A model generated the notes under the pieces. The model ran no database searches, had not been told where the DNA came from, and worked only from the letters and a program-made list of their open reading frames with translations. A DNA stretch of 64,000 nt. Origin: an uncultured Pseudomonadales bacterium. GTDB lineage: Bacteria > Pseudomonadota > Gammaproteobacteria > Pseudomonadales > Cellvibrionaceae. The position numbers were made by a program, and so were the translations under genes. This document shows positions 27,609 to 36,329 of this stretch, in pieces; the first letter of the stretch is position 1, and each line of letters opens with the position of its first letter. The stretch spans positions 124,001 through 188,000 of the forward strand of contig CANLBN010000002.1 of the NCBI GenBank assembly GCA_947488935.1, given 5' to 3'.

Positions 27609-28319
27609 TCAAGATATATCGTTGTTTACAAATTTTGTATTGTTTAACTTGTTTAATCTTTTATCGTCTAATGTGTATACCCTAAACGCAAAAATCGTGA
27701 CTAATGGCATTAGAGCTGAGCTTATAATATTGGTCACAAATGTTGCAAGGGTGTTGTCCTGAAATAAGGTGGTAAGTCCGTAACCAAGCACATAGATCGC
27801 TAATAAAGTACACAGGTATATTATAGTTATGCCTGATATTAATATACCTTGGGCGCTTTTTGTTTCTCTCCAGCTTTCTGCCAAAGCATCATCGCCTCTG
27901 CTATTGTCAAAGATGCAATAGAACTCTGAGAAGGCAAGCCTACCCATCACTATTAAGCCAGGAATAATGAGTAGGATTAACCCCGTTAATATTGCGATAG
28001 ACGCAAAAAAATACAAAACCATGAGCGCTAACCAAGATTTTGCGGCGAGTTGATAATATTGGTTTGATGGTAAATAGCTACCTGTGACAACAGACGCTAA
28101 GTACAGAATCATAGCGCCTTGATAAATAGGGTATGCTGCAAAACTTAACATGTAGCTTAGCAAATAGGCGGTTCCTATTGTTCCTGGGTAAAAATATTCC
28201 ATTAGCAATTGAAATATTGCGAGTGGGACAACAAAAGGCATTATGATAGAACAGATACTCCGGATATTCCTTTTGAAGAAAGTCCAGGACTCTATTAATA
28301 ATTTAGTTAGATCACTCAT
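27609..28319 (-). CDS. YciC-like multi-pass membrane protein
   Basis: 236-residue inner membrane protein with about six helices and few charged loops. The overall layout and the central GLILLIIPGLIVMGRLAFSEFYCIFDN segment resemble the YciC/UPF0259 family, whose function is unknown. No cofactor motif was seen. It is transcribed leftward, divergent from the methyltransferase gene. Confidence 0.7.
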   Translation of the reverse strand: MSDLTKLLIESWTFFKRNIRSICSIIMPFVVPLAIFQLLMEYFYPGTIGTAYLLSYMLSFAAYPIYQGAMILYLASVVTGSYLPSNQYYQLAAKSWLALMVLYFFASIAILTGLILLIIPGLIVMGRLAFSEFYCIFDNSRGDDALAESWRETKSAQGILISGITIIYLCTLLAIYVLGYGLTTLFQDNTLATFVTNIISSALMPLVTIFAFRVYTLDDKRLNKLNNTKFVNNDIS

Positions 28320-28426
28320 GTTTCACGTAGTCAGTATATGCTCGCTGTAGATTTCTTCTATTGTCTTTTATACCGTGACAAAATACAAAAGGAAATAACG
28401 ATGATCATTGAAAACGAGTGAGAGAT

Positions 28427-29047
28427 ATGACCAAAAAAGAGCAACAGGGAAATGTGAGGGATGTGTTTGGGCTTTGCGTTTTAAAAAGTAACCACGCTGA
28501 CATCAGGCGATTAAAGCGCGAGAATCAGGCAGCGAGTATTCATGGCAATAAGTTTTGGAAGTCAACCTCGCTGATGATCGATTACCTCAACATTGCGCCG
28601 CCAAATAAGCAGTGGCGTATCTTAGAGGTGGGTTGTGGTTGGGGTATTTCGGGTATTTATTGTGCTAAAACGTTCGGCTCAAGGGTAACAGCGTTAGATG
28701 CAGATGCCTCTGTTTTTCCAATTTTGCACCACCATGCCCATATCAATGATGTGGAGATTACAACTATTGATGCTCGTTACGAAAAAGCCAGCAAAGCCAT
28801 GTTGTCTGAATTTGATATGGTGATAGCTTCTGACATTTGTTTTTGGGACGAAATGGAGGGTCTAGTGTTTAATTTAATTAATCGCGCGCACCAAGCAGGT
28901 GTTAAAAGGGTGGTTATGACTGACCCCGGGCGCCCCCCTTTTCGTAAGATGGCAGAGCGATGTTGCGAAAAATTTGCTGCTATTTATGATCATTGGTCTG
29001 TACCTCATCCCAATAATACATCAGGGCTAGTGTTAGATATCGGGTAG
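28427..29047 (+). CDS. Class I SAM-dependent methyltransferase
   Basis: 206-residue methyltransferase. Motif I is RILEVGCGWGISGI near residues 62-75 and the acidic motif II is TALDADASV. The ASDICFWDEM segment fits a motif IV region. The start at 28427 has GAGAG upstream. It resembles the METTL-type protein methyltransferases, but the substrate is not known. It stands 105 bases before msrA. Confidence 0.8.
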   Translation: MTKKEQQGNVRDVFGLCVLKSNHADIRRLKRENQAASIHGNKFWKSTSLMIDYLNIAPPNKQWRILEVGCGWGISGIYCAKTFGSRVTALDADASVFPILHHHAHINDVEITTIDARYEKASKAMLSEFDMVIASDICFWDEMEGLVFNLINRAHQAGVKRVVMTDPGRPPFRKMAERCCEKFAAIYDHWSVPHPNNTSGLVLDIG

Positions 29048-29151
29048 TCAGGCGAATACCCATCTCATTTTTTGAGACTGATCTAGAACTTTTTTGTTTT
29101 TTAAGACTCCACATTACATAAGAATAAAACTAGAGAAAAAGGATAACGGCT

Positions 29152-29799
29152 ATGTTTTTTAGAAATCCCGCAAAAGAGAAAATGGTCTCGGCCATACATG
29201 CATTGCCTGGACGTACTGATCCCTTAGAAATCAATGGTCAGCATACGATTTTAGGCTCTTCGATGCAGCCGCCTTACCCAGTAGGTAGCGAACAAATTAT
29301 TATTGGTATGGGTTGCTTTTGGGGTGCAGAGAGAAAGTTTTGGACCCTGCCGGGTATTATTACAACAGCGGTGGGTTATAGCGCAGGTTTTACGCCTAAC
29401 CCCAGTTATAAAGAAGTCTGCTCTGGGCAAACAGGGCATAATGAGGTGGTGCTTGTCGTTTTTGATCCTTCATTGATTAGTTTGAGGCAAGTGCTCAAGA
29501 CATTTTGGGAGTCCCATAACCCTACCCAAGGTATGCAGCAAGGTAATGACCGCGGTACACAGTATCGCTCAGGCATTTACTATTTTGACGATCAGCAAAA
29601 GCAAGTCTGTGAAGAAACAAAAGCGATTTTTGGGCAGGCACTTAAAAACAAATTAGGTGATAGTGCAGCGGAGATTACTACCGAAATTCAAGAGGCCGGT
29701 GAATTTTATTTTGCCGAGGACTATCATCAACAGTATTTAGATAAAAACCCAAATGGTTATTGTGGTTTAGGGGGTATGGGCATTAGCTGCTCAGTATAA
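29152..29799 (+). CDS. msrA: Peptide methionine sulfoxide reductase MsrA
   Basis: 215-residue repair enzyme reducing methionine-S-sulfoxide. The catalytic motif GCFWG lies at residues 54-58 with Cys55. Family segments SYKEVCSGQTGHNEVV, NDRGTQYRSGIY and EDYHQQYLDKNPNGYCGLGG follow, and a resolving Cys near the C terminus is present in YCGLGGMGISCSV. The 50-residue N-terminal extension is typical of MsrA proteins like that of E. coli. Confidence 0.95.
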   Translation: MFFRNPAKEKMVSAIHALPGRTDPLEINGQHTILGSSMQPPYPVGSEQIIIGMGCFWGAERKFWTLPGIITTAVGYSAGFTPNPSYKEVCSGQTGHNEVVLVVFDPSLISLRQVLKTFWESHNPTQGMQQGNDRGTQYRSGIYYFDDQQKQVCEETKAIFGQALKNKLGDSAAEITTEIQEAGEFYFAEDYHQQYLDKNPNGYCGLGGMGISCSV

Positions 29800-29823
29800 G
29801 GCAACAGTAAACCAATGTTTTAA

Positions 29824-30111
29824 CTAAGGATTCTTTGCTGGCTCTTTGCCTTGTAAGTGATAGGCAAAGGCAACAATTTGGGCAATGGCGATATATAAGC
29901 TCTCTGGAATATGGTCGCCTAGCTCTAAACCCATAAGCAGTTCTAGTAGAGGCTCGTTTTCACACAGCGTTATATTATTTTGTTGAGCAATGGCAATAAT
30001 TTCTTCTGCTGTGGTTCCACTACCTTTTGCAGTCACTGTGGGTGCTGAATCACCATCATAAAATAGTGCAACGGCTTGTCTTAAGTCTTCTTGTAATATT
30101 TCTTCGCTCAT
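29824..30111 (-). CDS. FlhB-like cytoplasmic domain protein
   Basis: 95-residue protein equal to the C-terminal cytoplasmic domain of FlhB/YscU export-switch proteins. AVALFYDGDSAPTVTAKGSGTTAEEIIAIA corresponds to the region after the autocleavage site, but no NPTH motif is present. Such free-standing FlhB-C proteins occur next to fliK in many gammaproteobacteria. It lies 15 bases downstream of fliK on the same strand. Confidence 0.85.
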   Translation of the reverse strand: MSEEILQEDLRQAVALFYDGDSAPTVTAKGSGTTAEEIIAIAQQNNITLCENEPLLELLMGLELGDHIPESLYIAIAQIVAFAYHLQGKEPAKNP

Positions 30112-30126
30112 AACTATTATTTATCC

Positions 30127-31761
30127 TTAGGTTGTAATATCAACCAAATTATAATCAAGCGAGGTTTCTCTCTGTTGAGGCTTTCCTTGCAGGCATGTTA
30201 TGTCTTCTACAGTTAAACCATTAGCCAAGAGTTTGTCGCGCAACCAAGCAATATCGCTTTGTGCTTGCTTACATAACGTCGAAGACTCTGCCCAAAGTGT
30301 TGCTGAAATAGACGATTCTACAATGATTAATTGTGAATGGAGTTTTTCATTATTGGGTAAGTCGAAGGATAAGAACACTTGCCATCGCCGTACTTTTTTG
30401 TCGCCTTCTTCTTTTTGATCTGCGTGCTGTTCATCTTGATAGCGTTCTTGCACAATCTCTTGTTCGCGAATATTAATTTGTAATGGTAATACTTGGTCGC
30501 TAAAACGCAGCGGTAGCTCTGTCTGAAATTGTTGTAAATTAGTACGGCTATCACCATTGGGCTGATCAAGACCAAGGGAACGTAGTTGATTAAATTGAAT
30601 TTTAGCCTGCGTTTGTTCTATCAGTTTTTTTAAATGCTGTTCGATAACCTTAGGTAGTTGCCCCAGCGACTGAGTATCAGCAGGTAGTGCAATACCCAGC
30701 AAGCGAAATAAAGCGACGGTTGCCGTGGTTAATGGTTTGGTTGCTTCGAGGCTTGTTGTTAATGCTGGAGCGTTTGTAGGTTGAGTATTAATAATAGCGC
30801 TAACAATTTCTTGTAAGCCCGTTTGGTTTAAAAAAGTAGATGTCGTACTTGAATTTGTTGGAGTACTAAGCGAGGTTAATAATTTATCAAGTACTACTCT
30901 AATGTCCTGTTGCACACCCGCGTTATTAATAGCTTGTGGCCCAAGGTTATTTGCTAGTGTTAATTTAGCCTCAAAGGCAACTCCGCTGTTATTGAGTGCT
31001 TGCCTTACTTGCCCCCCTTGTACGAGAGAGTGATTTGTTTGCGTAAACTGGCTGAGCTGATTAATCGTTTGCAGTGTTTGTGGGTTAACTAATTTTGTTT
31101 GTAAGGCACTGGGTAATTGATTAAGCGTTTGGCTTAGTTGCGATGTGAATTGTTGTAATTGGCTGACGTTTTCCTGCTTGGGCAAAATATTTTTAATCGC
31201 TTGGCTGGCAGCCTGTTGCAGTTGTTCTTGCAGCTTGAGTTGCGGTTGATTGTTTGGTGCGATGAGTAATTGTCCATTTTGTTGCCCAAGAGTCAGTAGT
31301 TGACTCGTACTCAATGCTTGTGTCGTTACTGTGGTGAGTGTTTTGGTATTGAGTAGTGCTTCGATATTTGCTGTTGTGTTAGTTGCGTTAATTGTTAATT
31401 TAGTGAGATAGAGCGGTGCTTGGGGGGCTTGATTTAAGTAATTAGCCGCCGGCCCTATAGTCGCTCTATTGGCTTGTGTTTGCTGGCTGAGCAGGTTGCC
31501 TTGCAATTGTTGCGCAAGACCTGGATTAACGCGTTGTAGCAGGCTTTGCTCGCTACTATTTAAGGCTTGGCTGCTAGTGACTTGCGCTGTAATACTTTGG
31601 CTGGCCGGCAATTGCTGCAAGACACTAACGACTGAACGTAAAGTAGCCGCGTTATTATTAGTGGGTGCAGTTTGAGTATTAGTTTGTGGGCGAGTTTGGT
31701 TGGTGCTACTAGCGACTCGGCTTACACTGTTGGTACTTGGCGTAGGTATTCGATCAACCAC
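30127..31761 (-). CDS. fliK: Flagellar hook-length control protein FliK
   Basis: 544-residue protein with a long Gln/Ser/Thr-rich N-terminal ruler region and a compact C-terminal domain (about residues 420-530) resembling the FliK substrate-specificity switch. The residues ending LPNNEKLHSQLIIVESSISATLW fit that domain. It couples hook length to export switching through FlhB. The low-complexity, Gln-rich composition of residues 40-280 is normal for FliK. It is divergent from ccmA, as in related genomes. Confidence 0.85.
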   Translation of the reverse strand: MVDRIPTPSTNSVSRVASSTNQTRPQTNTQTAPTNNNAATLRSVVSVLQQLPASQSITAQVTSSQALNSSEQSLLQRVNPGLAQQLQGNLLSQQTQANRATIGPAANYLNQAPQAPLYLTKLTINATNTTANIEALLNTKTLTTVTTQALSTSQLLTLGQQNGQLLIAPNNQPQLKLQEQLQQAASQAIKNILPKQENVSQLQQFTSQLSQTLNQLPSALQTKLVNPQTLQTINQLSQFTQTNHSLVQGGQVRQALNNSGVAFEAKLTLANNLGPQAINNAGVQQDIRVVLDKLLTSLSTPTNSSTTSTFLNQTGLQEIVSAIINTQPTNAPALTTSLEATKPLTTATVALFRLLGIALPADTQSLGQLPKVIEQHLKKLIEQTQAKIQFNQLRSLGLDQPNGDSRTNLQQFQTELPLRFSDQVLPLQINIREQEIVQERYQDEQHADQKEEGDKKVRRWQVFLSFDLPNNEKLHSQLIIVESSISATLWAESSTLCKQAQSDIAWLRDKLLANGLTVEDITCLQGKPQQRETSLDYNLVDITT

Positions 31762-31897
31762 ATTAGGCCTTTATGCGCGCTTATAAGTATTACTTTTTAC
31801 AATAACTTAAGAATAGCAATAAATCCCTACACTGGCTCTCGAAAGTCACTATAATGCATGCTTTTATTAGCCAATTGTTAATTTGAGATCGAGTTCT

Positions 31898-32590
31898 GTG
31901 AATCCTTCATCTGTTTTGCTGGAATGTAAGGCATTAGCGTGTGAGCGTGATGGCCGTGTTTTATTTGAACAGTTGGATCTTGTTATCAATTCTGGTGATG
32001 TTGTTCAAATAGAGGGGCCAAACGGTTGTGGTAAAACCACACTTTTACGCGCCTTGACGACACTGCTACCCGATTATGAGGGTGAAATTACTTGGCGAGG
32101 TGAGTCGGTTCGTCGTAATCGTCGAGAGTATTTATCGAATTTACTGTTTATTGGGCACTTGCCCGGGGTAAAAAATACCCTCACACCCAGAGAAAACCTA
32201 TCCTTTTTAACTCAATTGCAGCAGGATGTTAGTCTAGCCGAGATTGATGCAGCGCTTGCTAAGGTAGGCTTATATGGTTATGAAGATATGCCTGGGCATC
32301 AGTTGTCGGCCGGTCAATTAAGGCGTATCGCGCTGGCACGCCTCTATTTGAGTCGTGCTCAAGTGTGGGTATTGGATGAACCCTATACCGCTATTGATAA
32401 ACAAGGCGTTGCCAATTTAGAAGCCCTATTTTTAGAACATGCCACACAGGGTGGTTGTGTCATTATGACGACCCATCAATCGCCCTCGATACAACAGCTT
32501 AAAAAAGTGACTTTGCAAGAGTATTCGCCTGCTTATAGAGCTAAGCATAGAGATAAACAATGCGCCCTAGTAGAAAAAGAGGGCAGCTAA
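31898..32590 (+). CDS. ccmA: Haem exporter ATP-binding protein CcmA
   Basis: 230-residue ABC ATPase of the cytochrome c maturation system. Walker A is GPNGCGKTTLL, the signature is LSAGQLRRIALARL and Walker B is VWVLDEP. I use GTG at 31898; a TTG at 31883 would add 5 residues and lacks a ribosome site. It is the first gene of the ccm cluster. The stop codon is directly followed by the GTG of ccmB. Confidence 0.93.
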   Translation: MNPSSVLLECKALACERDGRVLFEQLDLVINSGDVVQIEGPNGCGKTTLLRALTTLLPDYEGEITWRGESVRRNRREYLSNLLFIGHLPGVKNTLTPRENLSFLTQLQQDVSLAEIDAALAKVGLYGYEDMPGHQLSAGQLRRIALARLYLSRAQVWVLDEPYTAIDKQGVANLEALFLEHATQGGCVIMTTHQSPSIQQLKKVTLQEYSPAYRAKHRDKQCALVEKEGS

Positions 32591-33328
32591 GTGAGTACAT
32601 TAAAAACAAACCTCGACCAACATATTGATCCATCTAATAAAATTCCTGAGATATCACTTATGCAGGGTTTTTGGGCAGTACTTAAACGCGATGTGATCAC
32701 AGCGTTTCGCCAGCGCAGTGACATGATCAACCCCGTTGTGTTTTTTTTAATGGTGGTGACGATGATGCCGTTGGGTATTTCGCCAGAGTCGAAATCATTG
32801 TCATTTTTAGCGCCTGGGCTATTGTGGGTGATTGCACTTTTGGCAACTTTATTGTCCCTTGATAGTCTATTTCGCAGTGATTACGAGGATGGCTCGTTAG
32901 AGCAAGTCATTTTGAGCCCTCAATCTCTCTATTTTATGGTCATAGCAAAAGTCTTGTCTCATTGGCTAACAACAGGTTTGCCGCTAACTTTTGTCGCACC
33001 ATTACTGGGGGTTTTATTGGCACTTCCGGCAGAGGGGTATTTACCGTTGCTAGCATCGCTATTATTGGGCACGGTCACACTGAGTTTGGTCGGTGCTATT
33101 GGTGCAGCATTGACGGTCTCACTACGTAAAGGGGGCTTGTTGCTCTCGCTGATTATTATGCCATTGTATGTGCCTGTACTGATCTTTGGCGCTAGTTGTG
33201 TACGTATGGCGGTTGAAGGCTTTCCCATTGGTGGCCTGCTGGCTATATTGGGTGCTTTTTGTGCTGTAGCTATTGTGTTAGCGCCATTAGCTATTGCGGG
33301 TGCACTACGTATGAGTGTTGAGGCCTAG
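32591..33328 (+). CDS. ccmB: Haem exporter permease CcmB
   Basis: 245-residue permease with about six membrane helices. The RDVITAFRQRSDMINPVVFFLM start and FRSDYEDGSLEQVILSP cytoplasmic loop are family features. It pairs with CcmA and CcmC in releasing holo-CcmE. A GTG start abuts the ccmA stop codon, with GAGGG as ribosome site inside ccmA. Confidence 0.93.
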   Translation: MSTLKTNLDQHIDPSNKIPEISLMQGFWAVLKRDVITAFRQRSDMINPVVFFLMVVTMMPLGISPESKSLSFLAPGLLWVIALLATLLSLDSLFRSDYEDGSLEQVILSPQSLYFMVIAKVLSHWLTTGLPLTFVAPLLGVLLALPAEGYLPLLASLLLGTVTLSLVGAIGAALTVSLRKGGLLLSLIIMPLYVPVLIFGASCVRMAVEGFPIGGLLAILGAFCAVAIVLAPLAIAGALRMSVEA

Positions 33329-33433
33329 TATTTAGCGTATTGAGAGAGTCATTATTAGGTAAAATATAGATAAGTGTTTATGTTTTATTTAGTTGATTAG
33401 AATCAGAACGTCGCTATTTAAATTGGAGATATA

Positions 33434-33736
33434 ATGATGCACTTCATACTTTTTTATGAATACGCGCCTGATTATCTAGAGCGGCGTGGTGACTTTCGAG
33501 ATCAACATCTTGCGCTGGCGAAAGCTTCTATTGATCGAGGCGAGTTTTTCCTTGGGGGTGCTTTTGCTAATCCGGCAGATGGAGCAGCAATTGTTTTTAA
33601 AGGGAGTACAGCAACAGTTGCAGAGTCTTTTGCTAAGGCAGACCCATATGTCGTTAATGGGCTTGTTATTTCGTGGTCGGTGCGTGAATGGACGACGGTT
33701 GCTGGAAAAGACGCCGAAATGCCCATTGTGTCTTAG
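33434..33736 (+). CDS. YciI-like protein
   Basis: 100-residue soluble protein of the YCII dimeric alpha-beta barrel family. The N-terminal HFILFYEYAPDYLERR and the central EFFLGGAFANPADGAAIVF segment show this. The conserved His-Asp pair of the family may be present as HFILF and DQHLALA. It sits between ccmB and ccmC, where it is not usually found. A good GGAG ribosome site lies ahead. Its role in haem or cytochrome metabolism is not known. Confidence 0.82.
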   Translation: MMHFILFYEYAPDYLERRGDFRDQHLALAKASIDRGEFFLGGAFANPADGAAIVFKGSTATVAESFAKADPYVVNGLVISWSVREWTTVAGKDAEMPIVS

Positions 33737-33811
33737 ATGAAATGACTCTGTTTAAGCGCGAATAAACAGTTAATAAATAGTTAAGTAGATAGTAGAGAAA
33801 AGGAAAATAAA

Positions 33812-34570
33812 TTGAATTGGCAATGGTTTCATCGATTAGGTTCACCCCGTTGGTTTTATGAAAAAACAAGTCGCTGGTCTCCTTGGGTAGGTACGCTTGC
33901 ACTGATAACAATGGCTGTTGGCGTTATGTGGGGTTTGGGTTTTGCTCCCGAGGACAGTAAGCAAGGTAATAGCTATCGCATTATTTTTATTCATGTACCT
34001 GCTGCGTTCTTAGCGTTGGCAGGGTACTACGTTATGGCTATTGCCGGTGCCGTTGGCCTGATTTGGCGTATGAAATTATCGTTTATGGTGATGAAGTGTG
34101 CAGCACCTATTGGCGCAGTACTAACGTTTATATCGCTGGTTACCGGAGCGGTATGGGGTAAGCCTACTTGGGGTACTTGGTGGGTATGGGATGCGCGTAT
34201 TACCTCAATGCTAATTTTGTTCTTTTTGTACCTAGGGGTTATTGCCCTACAAGGCGCCTATCAAAGCCGCGATTTAAGCAATAAATCGAGTGCGATTTTG
34301 TCCTTAGTAGGCATGATTAACATCCCTATTATTTATAAATCCGTAGACTGGTGGTTTACCTTGCATCAGCCAGCCACTTTAAAATTTACAGGGCCATCAA
34401 GTATTGATCCCTCTATGGCTTACCCTTTGCTTATTATGATTTTTGGCTTTTATTGCTTATACGCATGGTTGTTAATGATGTGGACTCGGCTAGAAATTTT
34501 AGAGCAGGAGCAAAAAACAAACTGGGTTAAAGAGCTTTTGCTCACCGGTAGTATTAAAAACTCGGCTTAA
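33812..34570 (+). CDS. ccmC: Haem lyase-associated protein CcmC
   Basis: 252-residue membrane protein that presents haem to CcmE. The WWD domain is visible as PTWGTWWVWDARITS near residues 122-136. About six membrane helices are present. The start codon is TTG, preceded by AAGGAAAAT at good spacing. The C-terminal cytosolic extension is short. A YciI gene separates it from ccmB. Confidence 0.92.
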   Translation: MNWQWFHRLGSPRWFYEKTSRWSPWVGTLALITMAVGVMWGLGFAPEDSKQGNSYRIIFIHVPAAFLALAGYYVMAIAGAVGLIWRMKLSFMVMKCAAPIGAVLTFISLVTGAVWGKPTWGTWWVWDARITSMLILFFLYLGVIALQGAYQSRDLSNKSSAILSLVGMINIPIIYKSVDWWFTLHQPATLKFTGPSSIDPSMAYPLLIMIFGFYCLYAWLLMMWTRLEILEQEQKTNWVKELLLTGSIKNSA

Positions 34571-34708
34571 CTCTTTGGTAAGCAAGGTTTTTATTAAAAA
34601 GTTAATCAAAGCAATAGCTTTATGTCGCTATACTGCGGCTAGCCTGCTCGATAAAATAGCTAAGATATAAAGCTAGATAACTAGTCAGTATCCAGCCAAG
34701 GTTTAAAT

Positions 34709-34894
34709 ATGAAATTTCAGTTTGAAAGTATTACCGATTTATTATTCATGTCAGGGCATGGTCCTTATGTCTGGGGTGCCTATTTAGTCACTTTTTGCGC
34801 CGTTGGTCTGTTAATTTACATTCCTTATAAACTAAAACGTCAAATTATTGCCCAAGTGAAGCGCCAGCAAAAATTAGAAAAGCCGGCGCATTAA
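34709..34894 (+). CDS. ccmD: Haem exporter subunit CcmD
   Basis: 61-residue single-span membrane protein. The LFMSGHGPYVWGAYLVTF segment is the conserved N-terminal part of CcmD, followed by one membrane helix and a basic C-terminal tail (PYKLKRQIIAQVKRQQ). It stabilises the CcmABC-CcmE complex. It is preceded by 138 non-coding bases. Confidence 0.88.
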   Translation: MKFQFESITDLLFMSGHGPYVWGAYLVTFCAVGLLIYIPYKLKRQIIAQVKRQQKLEKPAH

Positions 34895-34924
34895 TGTTGA
34901 AAATGAATGATTAATGGGTGATTT

Positions 34925-35644
34925 ATGAAATTACAGAAAAACTTAAAACGAATATTGGGTCTGAGTGCTTTAGTCTCTTTGGCTGCATGTTCTTCGCATA
35001 AGATTGTTTTACCGAGTGATACCTATAGTGTTGGGTCTGCACCTCCTGGTCAGGGCACTGTTGTTATGACTGTTGAGCAAGAAGGGCTACATCGAGTACC
35101 TTTCACACTTCTTTACCGTAAAGCAGGGAGTAATAAGCTGCTTTCTACATCGCAAATTTCTCTACCTTTTGGCTATCGCTATGCGACTGATAAGCCAAAG
35201 ACGCTTGATGTGGTGAAGAATTATTCAAGTGAATATGGTGCACATTCTGACCATAATCATGAGAATAGTTTTCATGTATTTAAATTACCTGTGGGCCAAT
35301 ACGAGTTTTATGGCATGCATATAGAAGATAACTATAAGCAAGGTAAGTGGAATGCTGTTAGAAACCTCGATATCAAGTTTAGTGTAAGCCCTGGTAAAGC
35401 AACTTATATAGGTAATATTGGTATCAAAACAAATAGTATTGGTAATAGTGAATATGCAGTGAAAACTGTTTTATCACGTAACAACAATATCGGCGAAGAT
35501 AAAGCCGTTTTGGCCACACTATATCCATCGATTAACCTTGAAAGCTTAGTAGAAGGTCCATACTTAGCAAAGGGTAAAACGCAAGCTGTAACCAGTAGTC
35601 ATTATGGTTTTCCAATCGATGCTGGTGCGGGTAGAAGTGACTAA
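34925..35644 (+). CDS. Lipoprotein of unknown function inside the ccm cluster
   Basis: 239-residue exported lipoprotein. The lipobox LAAC places the lipidated Cys at residue 22. The mature part contains a YSSEYGAHSDHNHENSFHV region rich in His. No family was recognised. It is located between ccmD and ccmE, 30 bases after ccmD, and is followed by a strong 32-base palindrome at 35694. The lack of long spacing from ccmD suggests co-transcription. Confidence 0.72.
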   Translation: MKLQKNLKRILGLSALVSLAACSSHKIVLPSDTYSVGSAPPGQGTVVMTVEQEGLHRVPFTLLYRKAGSNKLLSTSQISLPFGYRYATDKPKTLDVVKNYSSEYGAHSDHNHENSFHVFKLPVGQYEFYGMHIEDNYKQGKWNAVRNLDIKFSVSPGKATYIGNIGIKTNSIGNSEYAVKTVLSRNNNIGEDKAVLATLYPSINLESLVEGPYLAKGKTQAVTSSHYGFPIDAGAGRSD

Positions 35645-35693
35645 TCGCTATATTAAATATTACTCAGTAGTATTAATATAGTTGTTTAAAAAT

Positions 35694-35725
35694 ATTGTGG
35701 CCTATAAATATTTATAGGCCACAAT
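35694..35725. terminator. Perfect 32-base palindrome between the lipoprotein and ccmE
   Basis: Perfect inverted repeat of 16 bases per arm with no spacer (left arm ATTGTGGCCTATAAAT). As RNA it would give a hairpin of about 14 base pairs. There is no U tract after it, so it may be a processing or partial termination site, or a protein-binding site. It sits 51 bases before the ccmE start. Confidence 0.7.
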
Positions 35726-35775
35726 TATGTCTATATAATGTTAATGTAGTCTATTGCAAACCCCAAAGGTGTTGA

Positions 35776-36237
35776 ATGAATCCAGTACGTAAACAACGAT
35801 TATTTCTTGTCTTCTTTATTGTGATTTTTTCGAGTGTTGCTATTTTGCTGATCACTTATGCATTACGTGAAAACATTAACCTCTTTTATCCTCCCAGTAA
35901 GATAGTCTCAGGTGAAGCACCTATTGACCGAACTATTAGAGCCGGTGGATGTGTCATAGTGGGTACTGTGGTGCGCTCGACTGAGAGCTTGGCCATGAGC
36001 TTTAAGATAACCGACGGCATTGCCGATATGACCGTTAACTACACAGGTATTTTGCCAAATTTGTTTGCCGAAGGTGAGGCTGTTGTCGTTAATGGCAAGA
36101 TTGATAATGCTGGCCAATTTAATGCAACGGAAGTATTGGCAAAACATGATGAGAACTACTTGCCTCCTGAAGTTGCTGAGGCGATGGCACAAGCAGGTAG
36201 CGAACTTCAGCATCAAGAGACTTGCCAAGTCCTCTGA
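35776..36237 (+). CDS. ccmE: Haem chaperone CcmE
   Basis: 153-residue periplasmic haem chaperone with one N-terminal membrane helix (about residues 10-28). The haem-binding segment is LAKHDENYLPPEV: the His (about residue 121) is the covalent haem attachment site and the Tyr four residues later is the axial ligand. The region before it has the beta-barrel fold pattern. Confidence 0.93.
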   Translation: MNPVRKQRLFLVFFIVIFSSVAILLITYALRENINLFYPPSKIVSGEAPIDRTIRAGGCVIVGTVVRSTESLAMSFKITDGIADMTVNYTGILPNLFAEGEAVVVNGKIDNAGQFNATEVLAKHDENYLPPEVAEAMAQAGSELQHQETCQVL

Positions 36238-36329
36238 TAGGTATAAAGATTAACCGTATATAGTCATTTTATAGCATATAAATAATGCATAATGATTGAT
36301 AATCCACTTCCAACAGCGTTGTCGTATTT

